Shown here: piece after piece, positions 19,730 to 28,594 of the stretch
Numbering within the stretch: the stretch's first letter is position 1
How the letters are laid out: every line of letters begins with the position of its first letter
Assembly (NCBI GenBank): GCA_964548535.1
Contig: CAZJRQ010000006.1
Location: 1 to 64,000 of the forward strand
Direction of reading: 5' to 3'
Length of the DNA stretch: 64,000 nucleotides
Source of the DNA: CAZJRQ01 sp964548535
Lineage (GTDB): Bacteria > Bacillota > Clostridia > Oscillospirales > Ruminococcaceae
The notes under the pieces: model-generated
Databases searched by the model: none
Told to the model about the DNA's origin: nothing
Seen by the model: the letters and a program-made list of their open reading frames with translations, nothing else
Made by a program: the position numbers and the translations under genes

Positions 19730-20515
19730 CTAAAGTTTAGAAATTACATTCATTTTACAAGCTTTAATGCACGCTGAGCAGTTTGTGCAAAGGTCATAAT
19801 TTATTACAGCATGATTATTTTCAATTTTTATAGCTTGCTTAGGACAAGCCTTAGCACAAAGTCCACAGCCTATACAGCCAGCTGAACAGATTTTTCTTGT
19901 GATTTTTCCTAAATCTGCTGACGAGCAAGCGATGTCGACTTTTTGAGATTTTCTTCTTACGACAATCAAATTGTTAGGGCAGGTCTTTTTGCAAAGTCCA
20001 CAGCCGACACATTTGTCGGGGTCGATATGAGCAATTCTATTTACAATGGAAATGGCATTTTCAGGGCAGATTGTAGCGCAGTCGCCATAACCTAGACATC
20101 CGCTGGTGCAGTTTTTTGAACCGTTGTAAAATTTATTGCAAGCTGCACAGGAGTTTACGCCCTCAAAATCATATTTGTGTGTGGTGACGTTGCAATCTCC
20201 CTGGCAGCGTAAAAATGCTATTTCGGGTATGACGTCCACGTTTTCTTTGCCCATGATTTGTGCAATTTTTTGAGCGCAATCGGTACCGCCTGGTTTACAC
20301 ATATTGCATTCGGCGCTGCTTTTTACAATAGCATTTGCGTAGTCACTGCAGCCAGAAAATCCGCATGCTCCGCAGTTTGCTTGCGGTAATACTTGTGAAA
20401 TTTTTTCAATTCTATCGTCAGTTTTTACTGCAAAGACTTTTGACGCTACTGTAAGCAGTATTCCAGCTAGCAGTCCAAGAGCCGCAAAAATGCTTATAGG
20501 TATAAAATATTCCAA
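19730..20515 (-). CDS. rnfB: Rnf complex iron-sulfur subunit B
   Basis: 261 aa. RnfB accepts electrons from ferredoxin and passes them to RnfC or the flavin subunits. It has one N-terminal transmembrane helix, a CGACGFSGC 4Fe-4S motif, then several ferredoxin clusters: CVGCGLCKKTCP, CIGCGLCAKACP and CTNCSACIKACK near the C-terminus, plus CGDCATIC-like cysteines (GYGDCATICP). The TTG start follows AAAAGGAGG. It is the last gene of the apbE-GNAT-rnfCDGEAB run and is followed by a terminator. The extra C-terminal cluster is common in clostridial RnfB. Confidence 0.95.
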   Translation of the reverse strand: MEYFIPISIFAALGLLAGILLTVASKVFAVKTDDRIEKISQVLPQANCGACGFSGCSDYANAIVKSSAECNMCKPGGTDCAQKIAQIMGKENVDVIPEIAFLRCQGDCNVTTHKYDFEGVNSCAACNKFYNGSKNCTSGCLGYGDCATICPENAISIVNRIAHIDPDKCVGCGLCKKTCPNNLIVVRRKSQKVDIACSSADLGKITRKICSAGCIGCGLCAKACPKQAIKIENNHAVINYDLCTNCSACIKACKMNVISKL

Positions 20516-20583
20516 TGTAATCCTCCTTTTTAGGTGAAGTTAGTTTTCTATGGTGAGAATCTGTGGTTTTTTTATAGAAATAT

Positions 20584-21159
20584 TTACCCAAAAAGTCCTC
20601 CGAATCCCATAAAGCTTAAAGAAACTATTGCGGCTGCGATTAGCGTTGCGGGGACTCCTTTGAAAGTTTCAGGGACTGCTGAATCTGAAATTCTTGAACG
20701 CACTCCTGAAAATAAAACTAGTGCAAGTGAAAATGCAATTCCAGTTCCTAAAGCGTTAAATATTGACTGGGTAAAATTATAGCTGTTGTCAATATTTGCA
20801 ACGGTAACTCCAAGCACTGCACAGTTTGTCGTAATAAGCGGAAGATACACTCCGAGTGCTGAATATAGCGCTGGGATTTTCTTTTTCATTATAATTTCTA
20901 CAAGTTGTACAAACAGGGCAATTACTAAGATGAAAGCGACGGTTCGAAGATATGTAATTTCAAAATAGTCAAGCAGTTGGTAAACAGGATAGGTGCATGC
21001 AGTTGCAAAAACCATTACGAAGATTACCGCTCCGCCCATGCCGATTGACGATTTTAGCTGTTTTGAAACGCCCAAGAATGGACATATTCCCATAAATTGC
21101 GAGAGCACTATATTGTTTACAAAAACAGCACTAAGTACTATTATCATAAGTTCTTTCAT
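20584..21159 (-). CDS. rnfA: Rnf complex membrane subunit A
   Basis: 191 aa, six hydrophobic segments, the usual length of RnfA/NqrE. It lies in the membrane core of the ferredoxin:NAD+ oxidoreductase, where RnfA and RnfE are thought to hold an iron centre between their inverted half-helices. Conserved segments: NNIVLSQFMGICPFLGVS near the N-terminus, with its Cys, and LPLITTNCAVLGV. It starts one base after the rnfE stop. RnfA and RnfE are homologous but inverted in topology; the N-terminus assigns this one as A. Confidence 0.95.
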   Translation of the reverse strand: MKELMIIVLSAVFVNNIVLSQFMGICPFLGVSKQLKSSIGMGGAVIFVMVFATACTYPVYQLLDYFEITYLRTVAFILVIALFVQLVEIIMKKKIPALYSALGVYLPLITTNCAVLGVTVANIDNSYNFTQSIFNALGTGIAFSLALVLFSGVRSRISDSAVPETFKGVPATLIAAAIVSLSFMGFGGLFG

Positions 21160-21160
21160 G

Positions 21161-21844
21161 CTAGATGTCCTCCTTTACAGCGTTTTCACAGCTACCGCAA
21201 GCCGATACATTAGGACAGCTCTCACATGATATTTCTTTTGGCGGTTTGCGTTTTGCAAGCTTGTTGACTGCTGCGATTATACAGCCTAACACGAAAAATC
21301 CTCCAGCAGGCATGATGAAAATAAGCATTGGGTTATCACTTAAAACTGGGATTTCTATTCCGAACCAAGCACCAGAACCCAAAATTTCTCTGATTGAACC
21401 CATTAGAAATAGTGACAAAGTAAATCCAAGTCCCATTCCTAAACCGTCTAGGATTGAGGGGAACACTTTGTTCTTTGAGGCAAACGCTTCGGCGCGGCCT
21501 AAAATAATGCAGTTTACTGTAATCAGAGTTAGGAATACTCCCAAAGCTGAATATAGGTCGGGCAGATATTTTTGCATAATAAATCCGATTAGCGTAACAA
21601 ATCCTGCGATTATAACGATAAAACATGGAAGTCGGACCTCTTTTGGAATGACGTTTTTGAGCAGTGAAATAACGATGTTTGAACAGACTAAAACAAAGGT
21701 TGTTGCAAGTCCCATACCGATACCGTTTATCGCCATTGTGGTTACGGCAAGTGTTGGACACATTCCCAAAAGCATTACAAGGTTGGGATTTTCTTTGATT
21801 AAGCCTTTTGTAAATTCATGCAGATTTGATTTTTTATCAGCCAC
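21161..21844 (-). CDS. rnfE: Rnf complex membrane subunit E
   Basis: 227 aa with six hydrophobic segments. The motif ENPNLVMLLGMCPTLAVT and VFLTLITVNCIILGRAEAF are typical of RnfE/NqrD and include the conserved Cys residues that with RnfA can ligate a cluster. Its C-terminus adds a short cysteine-rich tail (CESCPNVSACGSC), which could bind metal and is not needed in shorter homologues. It overlaps rnfG by eight bases. An uninterrupted open frame also exists on the opposite strand but is a shadow. Confidence 0.95.
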   Translation of the reverse strand: MADKKSNLHEFTKGLIKENPNLVMLLGMCPTLAVTTMAINGIGMGLATTFVLVCSNIVISLLKNVIPKEVRLPCFIVIIAGFVTLIGFIMQKYLPDLYSALGVFLTLITVNCIILGRAEAFASKNKVFPSILDGLGMGLGFTLSLFLMGSIREILGSGAWFGIEIPVLSDNPMLIFIMPAGGFFVLGCIIAAVNKLAKRKPPKEISCESCPNVSACGSCENAVKEDI

Positions 21845-22385
21845 CTAAAATCGCCTCCTTATGTTCTGAATATAGCGTTACAGCTTTTTTGCAAGCGGCT
21901 TTCATTCCCTTTGATGAGTAGGTTGCCGCTGTTACGTTGTCGATTTGGTTTTCGTCAGTTTCTGTGCTAAAGCCTATGAGCTTATCTATAAAAGATTTAT
22001 CCTCAACTTTTGTGCCAAGCCCAGGAGTTTCGCCGTTTGACAGAAAATATATTCCCTCAACTTCATTATCAGTATTTACGCCGATTAGCAGATGAAGTCC
22101 GCCTTTTGAATAACCGTCCTGCGAAAGCTCAATTAGACATTTTTCTCCGCTTTTGTTAGTTATAATCGAGATGACTCCGTGTGTATCAAATGTTACAGGA
22201 GTGTCGTTTTCTAATAGAATTTTATAATCGTCTTCGCCAAAAATTTCGGTACAACCTGTTTTTAGCTGGTCGGTGAGAATTCCTGTTGTATCAACATAAG
22301 TTTTGTTGTATACAAGTACTAGCAGTCCTGAGATTACAACACAGATTATAGTCAGCACCAAAGGTGGCATTATGTATTTTTTCAT
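21837..22385 (-). CDS. rnfG: Rnf complex flavoprotein subunit G
   Basis: 182 aa: one N-terminal transmembrane helix then an extracytoplasmic FMN-binding domain. The site for covalent FMN is the Thr in VTAATYSSKGM (family pattern SGATxxS/T). TPGLGTKVEDKSF is also conserved. The flavin would be attached by the ApbE protein encoded upstream in the same operon. It overlaps rnfD by four bases and rnfE by eight, so translation is coupled. Identification is firm. Confidence 0.95.
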   Translation of the reverse strand: MKKYIMPPLVLTIICVVISGLLVLVYNKTYVDTTGILTDQLKTGCTEIFGEDDYKILLENDTPVTFDTHGVISIITNKSGEKCLIELSQDGYSKGGLHLLIGVNTDNEVEGIYFLSNGETPGLGTKVEDKSFIDKLIGFSTETDENQIDNVTAATYSSKGMKAACKKAVTLYSEHKEAILGG

Positions 22386-23338
22386 GCGTTGTCACCTGCC
22401 TGTTCTTCAGCTGAACGCTTTTTCTTTATAGATATAGCTCCAATTGGCTTTTGTCGAGTCAGCATATCAATATATGGAGTGACTATGTTCATAAGAAGAA
22501 TAGCATACGAAACACCCTCAGGTGACGAGCAGTAAAAACGAATTACACAGGTTATTATTCCGCAACCGATACCAAAAATTATCTTGCCGTCCTTAGTTAC
22601 CGGAGTGGTTACGTAATCGGTTGCCATAAATATTGCACCAAGCATTACTCCGCCAGCAAGTATTTGATAAAGTCCGTCGCGTCCTGTTAGGTAAGAAAAT
22701 ATTGCGACTGTTCCTATAAATGCAACAGGCTCATGCCAAGTGATAATTTTCTTTGCAATAAGATAAAGTCCGCCGAGCAGCAGTGCAATTGCTGAAACTT
22801 CACCCATACAGCCGTTTGTAAATCCCATAAAAAGATTTAGATATGTTTCATCGCCTGAAACGAGCGGTGTAGGTTCTGTTACCACTATATCAGAAAAATC
22901 ATAAAGCGGTAAAACCCACTCGGTCATTGCGGCTGGAAAAGAAAGCATAAGTACAATTCGTCCAACGATTGCGGGGTTTGCGAAGTTGTGACCCAGCCCT
23001 CCGAAAATTTGTTTTACAATTACAATAGCGACAAAAGTGCCAATTGCTGCCATCCAAAGAGGTATGGTGACAGGCAGGTTGAAAGCTAAAAGGACACCTG
23101 TTAATGTCGCGGACAAATCATTTACACTGTTTGGCCTTTTAATGATTTTGTTGCAGAGAAACTCCCATATAATTGAAGTTAAAACGCAAAATCCAGTGAG
23201 AATTAAAGCTCTTCCGCCAAAGATTATTGAAGCCATCATCAAAGCCGGGAACAAAGCAACTAAAACATTTCCCATTATTTTTGCGGTGGTTGTATTGTCG
23301 TTTATATGCGGTGAGGCTGATATTTTTAGATTTTCCAA
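22382..23338 (-). CDS. rnfD: Rnf complex membrane subunit D
   Basis: 318 aa, multi-helix membrane protein. RnfD takes part in the ion-translocating pathway and carries a covalent FMN; the site probably lies in VTEPTPLVSGDE, equivalent to the ATPL segment of the family. GGLGHNFANPAIVGR and FMATDYVTTPVTKDG are conserved. It starts 30 bases after rnfC and overlaps rnfG. Whether this Rnf pumps Na+ or H+ cannot be read from the sequence alone. Confidence 0.95.
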   Translation of the reverse strand: MENLKISASPHINDNTTTAKIMGNVLVALFPALMMASIIFGGRALILTGFCVLTSIIWEFLCNKIIKRPNSVNDLSATLTGVLLAFNLPVTIPLWMAAIGTFVAIVIVKQIFGGLGHNFANPAIVGRIVLMLSFPAAMTEWVLPLYDFSDIVVTEPTPLVSGDETYLNLFMGFTNGCMGEVSAIALLLGGLYLIAKKIITWHEPVAFIGTVAIFSYLTGRDGLYQILAGGVMLGAIFMATDYVTTPVTKDGKIIFGIGCGIITCVIRFYCSSPEGVSYAILLMNIVTPYIDMLTRQKPIGAISIKKKRSAEEQAGDNA

Positions 23339-23368
23339 AATCTTCTCCTCCTATGTCAGTTTTGATTG

Positions 23369-24673
23369 CTATTTGCTTAGCGCAAAGCCTTTGGCAAGCT
23401 GATTTTTTTCAGCAAGATTTCGCTTAGCAGGGCATACGTATGTACAGCTTCCGCAGTTCATGCAGAGGTTGATTTTAAATTTGTTCAATGTATCTTTATC
23501 CTGTTTGTCATACGCTTTTTCAAGTGCTTCAGGCATTAGTCCTAGAGGACAGGCATTTATACATCTTCCGCAGCGAATGCAGTTTGTCTGAACAGGCAAA
23601 AACATAGTGTTTTTTATATCGGCAGACTTTTGAAATGCTAAAAAAGCGTTGTTTGTTTTGCTCACAGGAGTGTCAAAATCATATAGGCAAACACCCATCA
23701 TCGGACCGCCTGAAATAAGCTTGTTTATTCCCTCTAAATTAGTGTCGGTGAATTTTAAAATATCACTGATTTTTGTGCCGATTGGAACTCTTATATTGCA
23801 TGGTGTATTTACAGCGTCGCCGTCGATTGTAACACGTCTGCTTACAAGCGGAACACCATTTTTTCTGTAGTGATTTATAAACCCGACAGTTGACACATTC
23901 ATAACTATAATCCCGTGCTCGCTCGTGATTGTACCCTCAGTTATAATTCGTCCTGTGGCAGTGTATGATATCACTTTTTCTGCTCCTTGCGGATAGGTTG
24001 AATTTAGTCGTATAACCTTTATGTTTTCCTCTCCAGCCGTTAGCTGTTCGAAAGTTTTTATTGCCTTTGGCTTGTTTCGTTCAATACCGATATAGACATT
24101 TTCGATTTGCAAAATATCTTTTAGAAATTTAATTCCTTCTAAAACATTGTCGGAATTTTCAATCATTTCACGATAGTCGCTTGTGATGTATGGCTCACAT
24201 TCAGCTGCGTTTATTATTAGTGAATCAATCGGAGTTTTCTTCTCGTCATAATCAAGCTTTACATGAGTAGGAAAGCCTGCTCCGCCTAGTCCGCAGCAGC
24301 CAGATTCTCTTACTGCTTTTACAAGACTTTTTTTGTCGGTAATTGCAGGTCTTTTGATATCTGCACATTTTGTTTGCTTACCATCGCTTGTAATTTCTAC
24401 AACCTTACAGCTTTTCCCGTTTGCTAAGATCATGTCATCAATTTTAGTTACAGTACCTGAAACGCTTGAGTGAATTGGTACACACATTACAGTATCACAG
24501 TCGCCGATTTTTTGTCCGACTGTTACCTCATCACCGACCTTTACAATAGGCAAACATGGTGCACCCATGTGCTGTGACATTGAAATTCTAACAGTTTCAG
24601 GACATGGCAAGGTAAGCGTTTCAGAATTTTCAGTTCCTTTTTTGTGCGGCAGGAATATTTCGTTAAGTTTCAT
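23369..24673 (-). CDS. rnfC: Rnf complex NADH-binding subunit C
   Basis: 434 aa. RnfC is the peripheral subunit that exchanges electrons with NAD+. It has a glycine-rich nucleotide loop (CGLGGAGFPTHVKL), the FMN region IINAAECEPYITSD, and two C-terminal 4Fe-4S motifs, CIRCGRCINACP and CMNCGSCTYVCP. No long C-terminal repeat extension is present, as usual in Firmicutes. It opens the rnf structural genes and lies 31 bp after the GNAT gene. Identification is firm. Confidence 0.96.
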   Translation of the reverse strand: MKLNEIFLPHKKGTENSETLTLPCPETVRISMSQHMGAPCLPIVKVGDEVTVGQKIGDCDTVMCVPIHSSVSGTVTKIDDMILANGKSCKVVEITSDGKQTKCADIKRPAITDKKSLVKAVRESGCCGLGGAGFPTHVKLDYDEKKTPIDSLIINAAECEPYITSDYREMIENSDNVLEGIKFLKDILQIENVYIGIERNKPKAIKTFEQLTAGEENIKVIRLNSTYPQGAEKVISYTATGRIITEGTITSEHGIIVMNVSTVGFINHYRKNGVPLVSRRVTIDGDAVNTPCNIRVPIGTKISDILKFTDTNLEGINKLISGGPMMGVCLYDFDTPVSKTNNAFLAFQKSADIKNTMFLPVQTNCIRCGRCINACPLGLMPEALEKAYDKQDKDTLNKFKINLCMNCGSCTYVCPAKRNLAEKNQLAKGFALSK

Positions 24674-24704
24674 TTTGTCTATCCTTTCTGTGATTAGATT
24701 TTAA

Positions 24705-25106
24705 TCACAAGGTTTCGATACCCATTACAGTTGTGCCCTCAGCTTTTTTAAATCCCAGATTTTCATAATATTCAACTAAATGAGGCTTTTCAGCGATTAA
24801 AATCAAATGCAAATAGTCAGCGTATTTTTCTTTCATCTGACCTATAAGCTCTCTGCCTATTCCGCATTTTTGATAGTCTGGATGAACTAGCAAATAGCAT
24901 ACAAAAGCGGTAAGCTCGCCGTCATCTAGAGCATTTGATAATCCGACTAATTTGTCATTATCCCAAGCAGTTATAACCGTTTGGCTGTTTTGCAACGCCT
25001 TAAAAAGCTTTTCAGGATAATTGCCTGAAAGCCACTCTACTGACACGAATAAATCCTCTACTTGTCTTTCTGAAAAATCTTTTTTATTAGAATACGTAAT
25101 ATTCAT
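24705..25106 (-). CDS. GNAT N-acetyltransferase within the rnf operon
   Basis: 133 aa, GNAT fold. The acetyl-CoA loop is HPDYQKCGIGRELIGQ and the C-terminal strand has HLVEYYENLGFKKAEG. It transfers an acyl group from acetyl-CoA to an unknown amine. It sits between apbE (20 bp) and rnfC (31 bp) on the same strand, so it is probably cotranscribed with the Rnf genes. Whether it modifies a complex subunit or is a passenger is unknown. Confidence 0.85.
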   Translation of the reverse strand: MNITYSNKKDFSERQVEDLFVSVEWLSGNYPEKLFKALQNSQTVITAWDNDKLVGLSNALDDGELTAFVCYLLVHPDYQKCGIGRELIGQMKEKYADYLHLILIAEKPHLVEYYENLGFKKAEGTTVMGIETL

Positions 25107-25126
25107 AATTTAATCTTCTCCTATCA

Positions 25127-26137
25127 TCACTTAACAAAAGAAAAATCGTCGTCTGTTATTTCAATTTTATCTTTTGCATTTTCCGAGCAGTAAATGCGGT
25201 TTTGCTCGTCTATAGCTATAATCATAACGCTCTTGTCTGATAGATATTTGTCGATTTTCAAAGTCCCGTCAATGTAAATGCAGGTTGATAAAAAGTCGGT
25301 TAGCATGCCGTCGCTTTTGGATATTACTGTTACCGATTTCAAATCAGTTTTTGCTGGATAGCCTGTGGTAAGGTCAAATATATGCGAATATTTTTTACCG
25401 TCCGCTTCAAAATATCGCTCATATCCGCCTGATGTTGAAATAAAACATTCATCAGTTTCAAATGTTAGTGCAGTTTCATTAGGGTCGTCAGGATTTGCTA
25501 TTGCAGTTTTAAACTTTTTGCCGTCAGGTTTTTCGCCGTAAAGAAGTATCGACGAGCCGAAAGAAACGGTCGCACATTTTATTTTGTCCTCATCAAACTT
25601 AGTTTTAATTTCATCTAAAGCAAAGCCTTTAGCAGATGCTCCGAAATTTATCTTGGCGTTATTTTTTAAAGTAATATTATTCCCGTTTAGTGAGATATTA
25701 TCACTACCGATAGTGTCAAGAGCCTTGCTGATTTGTTCATCGCTTGGGATATGCGGATTGTCACCAGTAACGTTCCACAAATCTATAAGCTGTCCAGCTG
25801 TGCAGTCAACCTGTGGATATTTTTCGGTTAGCAAAATAGACTTGTTCATCAGCCTTTTTGTTTGCTCACTTATAGCTATATTTTCACCAGAATTAAGCTT
25901 TGATATCTCAGAATTTTTATTATAGGCTGAAAGCTTGTCGCTTAAATCGGTTATCTCGTTTTTATAATTATTTATTTTGTTATTGTCATTACTATAAATG
26001 GTTATACTGCAAGCTGTATCCATTGCAAAGAGCTGGACTTTATATGCCTTTTGTTGAAAACGCATGATAAAAACACCTGCTAAAATGCATATAAAAGCTA
26101 CAATAATTACAGCTATTAAAGGTTTCTTTTTAGTCAT
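25127..26137 (-). CDS. apbE: FAD:protein FMN transferase (ApbE)
   Basis: 336 aa. ApbE cleaves FAD and links FMN to Thr of target proteins outside the membrane, here most likely RnfG and RnfD. The N-terminus has one hydrophobic helix (signal anchor). Family motifs: AMDTACSITIYS, NFGASAKGFALDEI, and the Mg/flavin region STSGGYERYFEADGKKYSHIFD; TDFLSTCIYI is the usual late motif. It lies upstream of rnfC in the same direction with only the GNAT gene between. Confidence 0.95.
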   Translation of the reverse strand: MTKKKPLIAVIIVAFICILAGVFIMRFQQKAYKVQLFAMDTACSITIYSNDNNKINNYKNEITDLSDKLSAYNKNSEISKLNSGENIAISEQTKRLMNKSILLTEKYPQVDCTAGQLIDLWNVTGDNPHIPSDEQISKALDTIGSDNISLNGNNITLKNNAKINFGASAKGFALDEIKTKFDEDKIKCATVSFGSSILLYGEKPDGKKFKTAIANPDDPNETALTFETDECFISTSGGYERYFEADGKKYSHIFDLTTGYPAKTDLKSVTVISKSDGMLTDFLSTCIYIDGTLKIDKYLSDKSVMIIAIDEQNRIYCSENAKDKIEITDDDFSFVK

Positions 26138-26155
26138 AAGTTTTTACCTTTATAC

Positions 26156-26184
26156 TTGAAAAAATAAATTTTATGTGGTATAAT
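26156..26184 (+). promoter_or_regulatory. Consensus promoter antisense to the XRE gene
   Basis: TTGAAA, 17-base spacer, TATAAT on the plus strand, between apbE and the XRE gene, both of which are on the minus strand. It would start RNA running antisense through the XRE gene. Confidence 0.5.
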
Positions 26185-26216
26185 ATAGAGCATAATAGTA
26201 TTTTTACATTTTTTGA

Positions 26217-26858
26217 TTATTTTCTATATTCGTCATTGTCAAAAATGGCTAGGAAATTTTCGCATTGTCCTATAAATTCGCGAAGTTTTGCAGACATTTC
26301 TACTGGCAATTCAATTGATTGCTTGTTGATTCTAGAGCTTGCTTTTATATATGAGCTGATTATCTGTGGTTCTTCAGTTAGAAATTTAGTTGTTAATTTA
26401 TCAGCTTGGGTAGAATCCAGGTTGAAAATTGCAGATGAATTTCTGGGATTGCATTCGTAAAGTTTTCTTAGCATTTTATAAATACTTATGTTCATATATG
26501 CTCTTACAGATAGTGATATTTGCTTTGAATGTACCGCATCTGCAAGGTTTTTAAGTAGTTGTACTGGTTGGTCTAGCGGGCTGTTGTGAGAAACTTTTGG
26601 TTTAGTGATGTCTTCTGAAATTTTTCCGAAAACCTCTTCATAAGGGACTTTGTAGTATTTAATCAGCTTTATGATTGCAGGGCAAGACCACAAGCGAAGT
26701 CCGCTTTCAAGCTGTGAAAGACTGCCTTGAGTTACCCCAATTGCGGAGGCAACTTCTGATTGACTTAGCTTTTTTGATTTTCTGATTTCTGCTAGTCTAA
26801 GTCCAATCTCTCGGCTTGAATCTTGGGTATTAGTGTTGTTTGAATCTTCATGTTTCAT
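26217..26858 (-). CDS. XRE family transcriptional regulator
   Basis: 213 aa with an N-terminal helix-turn-helix (about residues 17-70: LRLAEIRKSKKLSQSEVASAIGVTQ split across the recognition helices; QGSLSQLESG follows). The rest, about 140 residues, is not a domain I recognise and may bind an effector. It is 79 bp upstream of apbE on the same strand, so it could control the rnf operon, which is inference. A consensus promoter on the opposite strand reads into its 3' end. Confidence 0.85.
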   Translation of the reverse strand: MKHEDSNNTNTQDSSREIGLRLAEIRKSKKLSQSEVASAIGVTQGSLSQLESGLRLWSCPAIIKLIKYYKVPYEEVFGKISEDITKPKVSHNSPLDQPVQLLKNLADAVHSKQISLSVRAYMNISIYKMLRKLYECNPRNSSAIFNLDSTQADKLTTKFLTEEPQIISSYIKASSRINKQSIELPVEMSAKLREFIGQCENFLAIFDNDEYRK

Positions 26859-26991
26859 GCTCTGCTACCTTCCTTCTTAATTAGTTTTATAATTAAGGAT
26901 AGTATACCTTATTTTTGCGTATTTGTAAAGTCATTTTAAATAAAATATGAGCATTTTAAATAATTATTTTTCTTTAAAGGAGTTTTTAATA

Positions 26992-27645
26992 ATGAAGGGA
27001 TATAGACTTCAGCTTATTCGTCATGGTATTACTCAGGGTAATTTGGACGGCAAATATATTGGCACTACTGATTTACCGCTTTGCAACGAGGGAGTGCAGG
27101 AGCTTTACGATAAATTAGAGCAAAATGAATATCCGTCAGTTCAGAAAATTTATGTTTCACCTCTTAAAAGATGTATTCAAACTGCTGATATTTTGCACCC
27201 TAATAGATATACTGCTCAGCTTGGGCTGCTTATGGAAATGAATTTCGGCGATTTTGAGAATAAGACTGCTGATGAGCTTATGGAAAGAGAAGATTATAAA
27301 AAATTCTTGGAGGGCGGGCTTGATAATCCTCCGCCAAATGGTGAATCAGCAAGAGATATTATGAATCGTAGTTTTGAGGCGCTTAATATTATTATTTCTG
27401 ATATGATGTATGAGGGCTTGACAAATTGTGCTGTTGTTACTCACGGCGGAATTATTATGAATATGCTTAGCGGATTTGGAGTTCCTAAGCTTAAACCGCT
27501 AGAGTATCAGTGTGATTTCGGTGAGGGTTTTGAGATACTTATCACTGCTGATATGTGGCAGCGTTCAAATGCTTTTGAGGTTTTGGGAAGATTTCCTCGT
27601 AAGTATCAGGAGCAGGACGCTGGATATTCTTTTGCGGATATTTAG
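26992..27645 (+). CDS. Histidine phosphatase family protein
   Basis: 217 aa, phosphoglycerate-mutase-like fold. The catalytic phosphohistidine motif is LIRHGITQGN near residue 10, with SPLKRCIQTADIL and the second catalytic His in VVTHGGII. It hydrolyses a phosphomonoester; closest in length to the CobC/alpha-ribazole phosphatase group, but no cobalamin genes are nearby. ATG at 26992 follows AAAGGAG, so an upstream in-frame ATG is discarded. Confidence 0.88.
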   Translation: MKGYRLQLIRHGITQGNLDGKYIGTTDLPLCNEGVQELYDKLEQNEYPSVQKIYVSPLKRCIQTADILHPNRYTAQLGLLMEMNFGDFENKTADELMEREDYKKFLEGGLDNPPPNGESARDIMNRSFEALNIIISDMMYEGLTNCAVVTHGGIIMNMLSGFGVPKLKPLEYQCDFGEGFEILITADMWQRSNAFEVLGRFPRKYQEQDAGYSFADI

Positions 27646-27670
27646 AATAATTTAAGTTCAACGTAAAGGG

Positions 27671-28522
27671 GTGAGTAGAATTAATATTAATGAGATGAAA
27701 GAAACTGCAATTTCACGTTTGAAAGGAAACTGGGGTAACAGTTTGACTTTAACGGTACTGTTGATAGCGTATGTTGGGATTTTTATTTTAGCTGAAATTT
27801 TAATTTGGGTTTTGACTAAACATTATAATATTGAATATAGCTACTCATTCGATTATATGTTTGGGAGCAGGCTTGGGCGGCTTATTACTATTGCAAAGTC
27901 GGTGGTGTTTTTCTTTGTTTTAATGCCAGAAATTTATTTTGTGCGACGACTTTATATTGATGTATCTTATGGTGAAAGTTTTGTAACTTCAAGGCAGTAT
28001 ATAATGCGCAACTTTAAAAAAATATATTCAAGAGGAGTTGTGACTTCTTTTGTTTTGGCAATGTTAAAGTTTTTTGCGTTTGTTCCGCTGGCTTTGGGTG
28101 CTTATGAGGTTTATTACTGGGGCTGGGTGTGCAAACTTGATGAGCTTACATCTTGGGGACTTTTTGCGTTTATGTTATCAGTTGGTTTTACTCTTGTTTG
28201 GATAGGAGTTTTTATTCACTACTGCATTTCCTTGTCTTTGACCAAGTATATTATGGCGCTCAATCCTCGAGCAAACATTTTTGACGCTTGTGATTTGTCG
28301 GTTAGACTTATGGACGGAAAGCATGTTCAGTATATTGCATTTATATTTTCGTTCGTAAAATTCTTACCGCTTATAATTTTTATTTACCCTATAGTTTTTA
28401 TTGTTCCTTATTTTCAAATGTCATACATTGTTTTTGTTGAAAATATTATGGGCAATTATTGGCAGGATAAATTTCCTGCTATGATACAGGGTTGGCGAAA
28501 GTTTAAAAGAAACTATAACTAA
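27671..28522 (+). CDS. DUF975-like integral membrane protein
   Basis: About 280 aa with five or six hydrophobic segments and an N-terminus (MKETAISRLKGNWGNSL) like DUF975 proteins. Function unknown. The start is ambiguous: AAAGGGGTGAG overlaps the in-frame GTG at 27671, which is too close to it; the ATT at 27680 has ideal spacing, and the next ATG at 27695 is rather far. It lies 25 bp after the phosphatase gene and 22 bp before a 15-codon frame that leads into rluA, so the run is probably one transcript. Confidence 0.75.
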   Translation: MSRININEMKETAISRLKGNWGNSLTLTVLLIAYVGIFILAEILIWVLTKHYNIEYSYSFDYMFGSRLGRLITIAKSVVFFFVLMPEIYFVRRLYIDVSYGESFVTSRQYIMRNFKKIYSRGVVTSFVLAMLKFFAFVPLALGAYEVYYWGWVCKLDELTSWGLFAFMLSVGFTLVWIGVFIHYCISLSLTKYIMALNPRANIFDACDLSVRLMDGKHVQYIAFIFSFVKFLPLIIFIYPIVFIVPYFQMSYIVFVENIMGNYWQDKFPAMIQGWRKFKRNYN

Positions 28523-28544
28523 ATATGAAAGGTGGGACTAGCTT

Positions 28545-28592
28545 ATGCTGAATTTCATTAAGGTTTTGAGCAAATTTATAGCATGGGCATAA
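28545..28592 (+). CDS. 15-codon leader ORF upstream of rluA
   Basis: A strong ribosome binding site (AAAGGTGGG, eight bases) precedes an ATG opening a 15-residue frame, MLNFIKVLSKFIAWA, whose TAA is two bases before the rluA ATG. rluA has no good site of its own, so translation of this peptide probably delivers ribosomes to it. The peptide is amphipathic with two Lys. Whether the peptide itself acts is unknown. Confidence 0.5.
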   Translation: MLNFIKVLSKFIAWA

Positions 28593-28594
28593 AC

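Noticed and set aside
21165..21848. 227-codon open frame on the plus strand opposite rnfE
   Set aside because: It mirrors rnfE exactly, has no ribosome binding site and reads as Ser/Pro/Ile-rich nonsense; rnfE on the other strand is certain.
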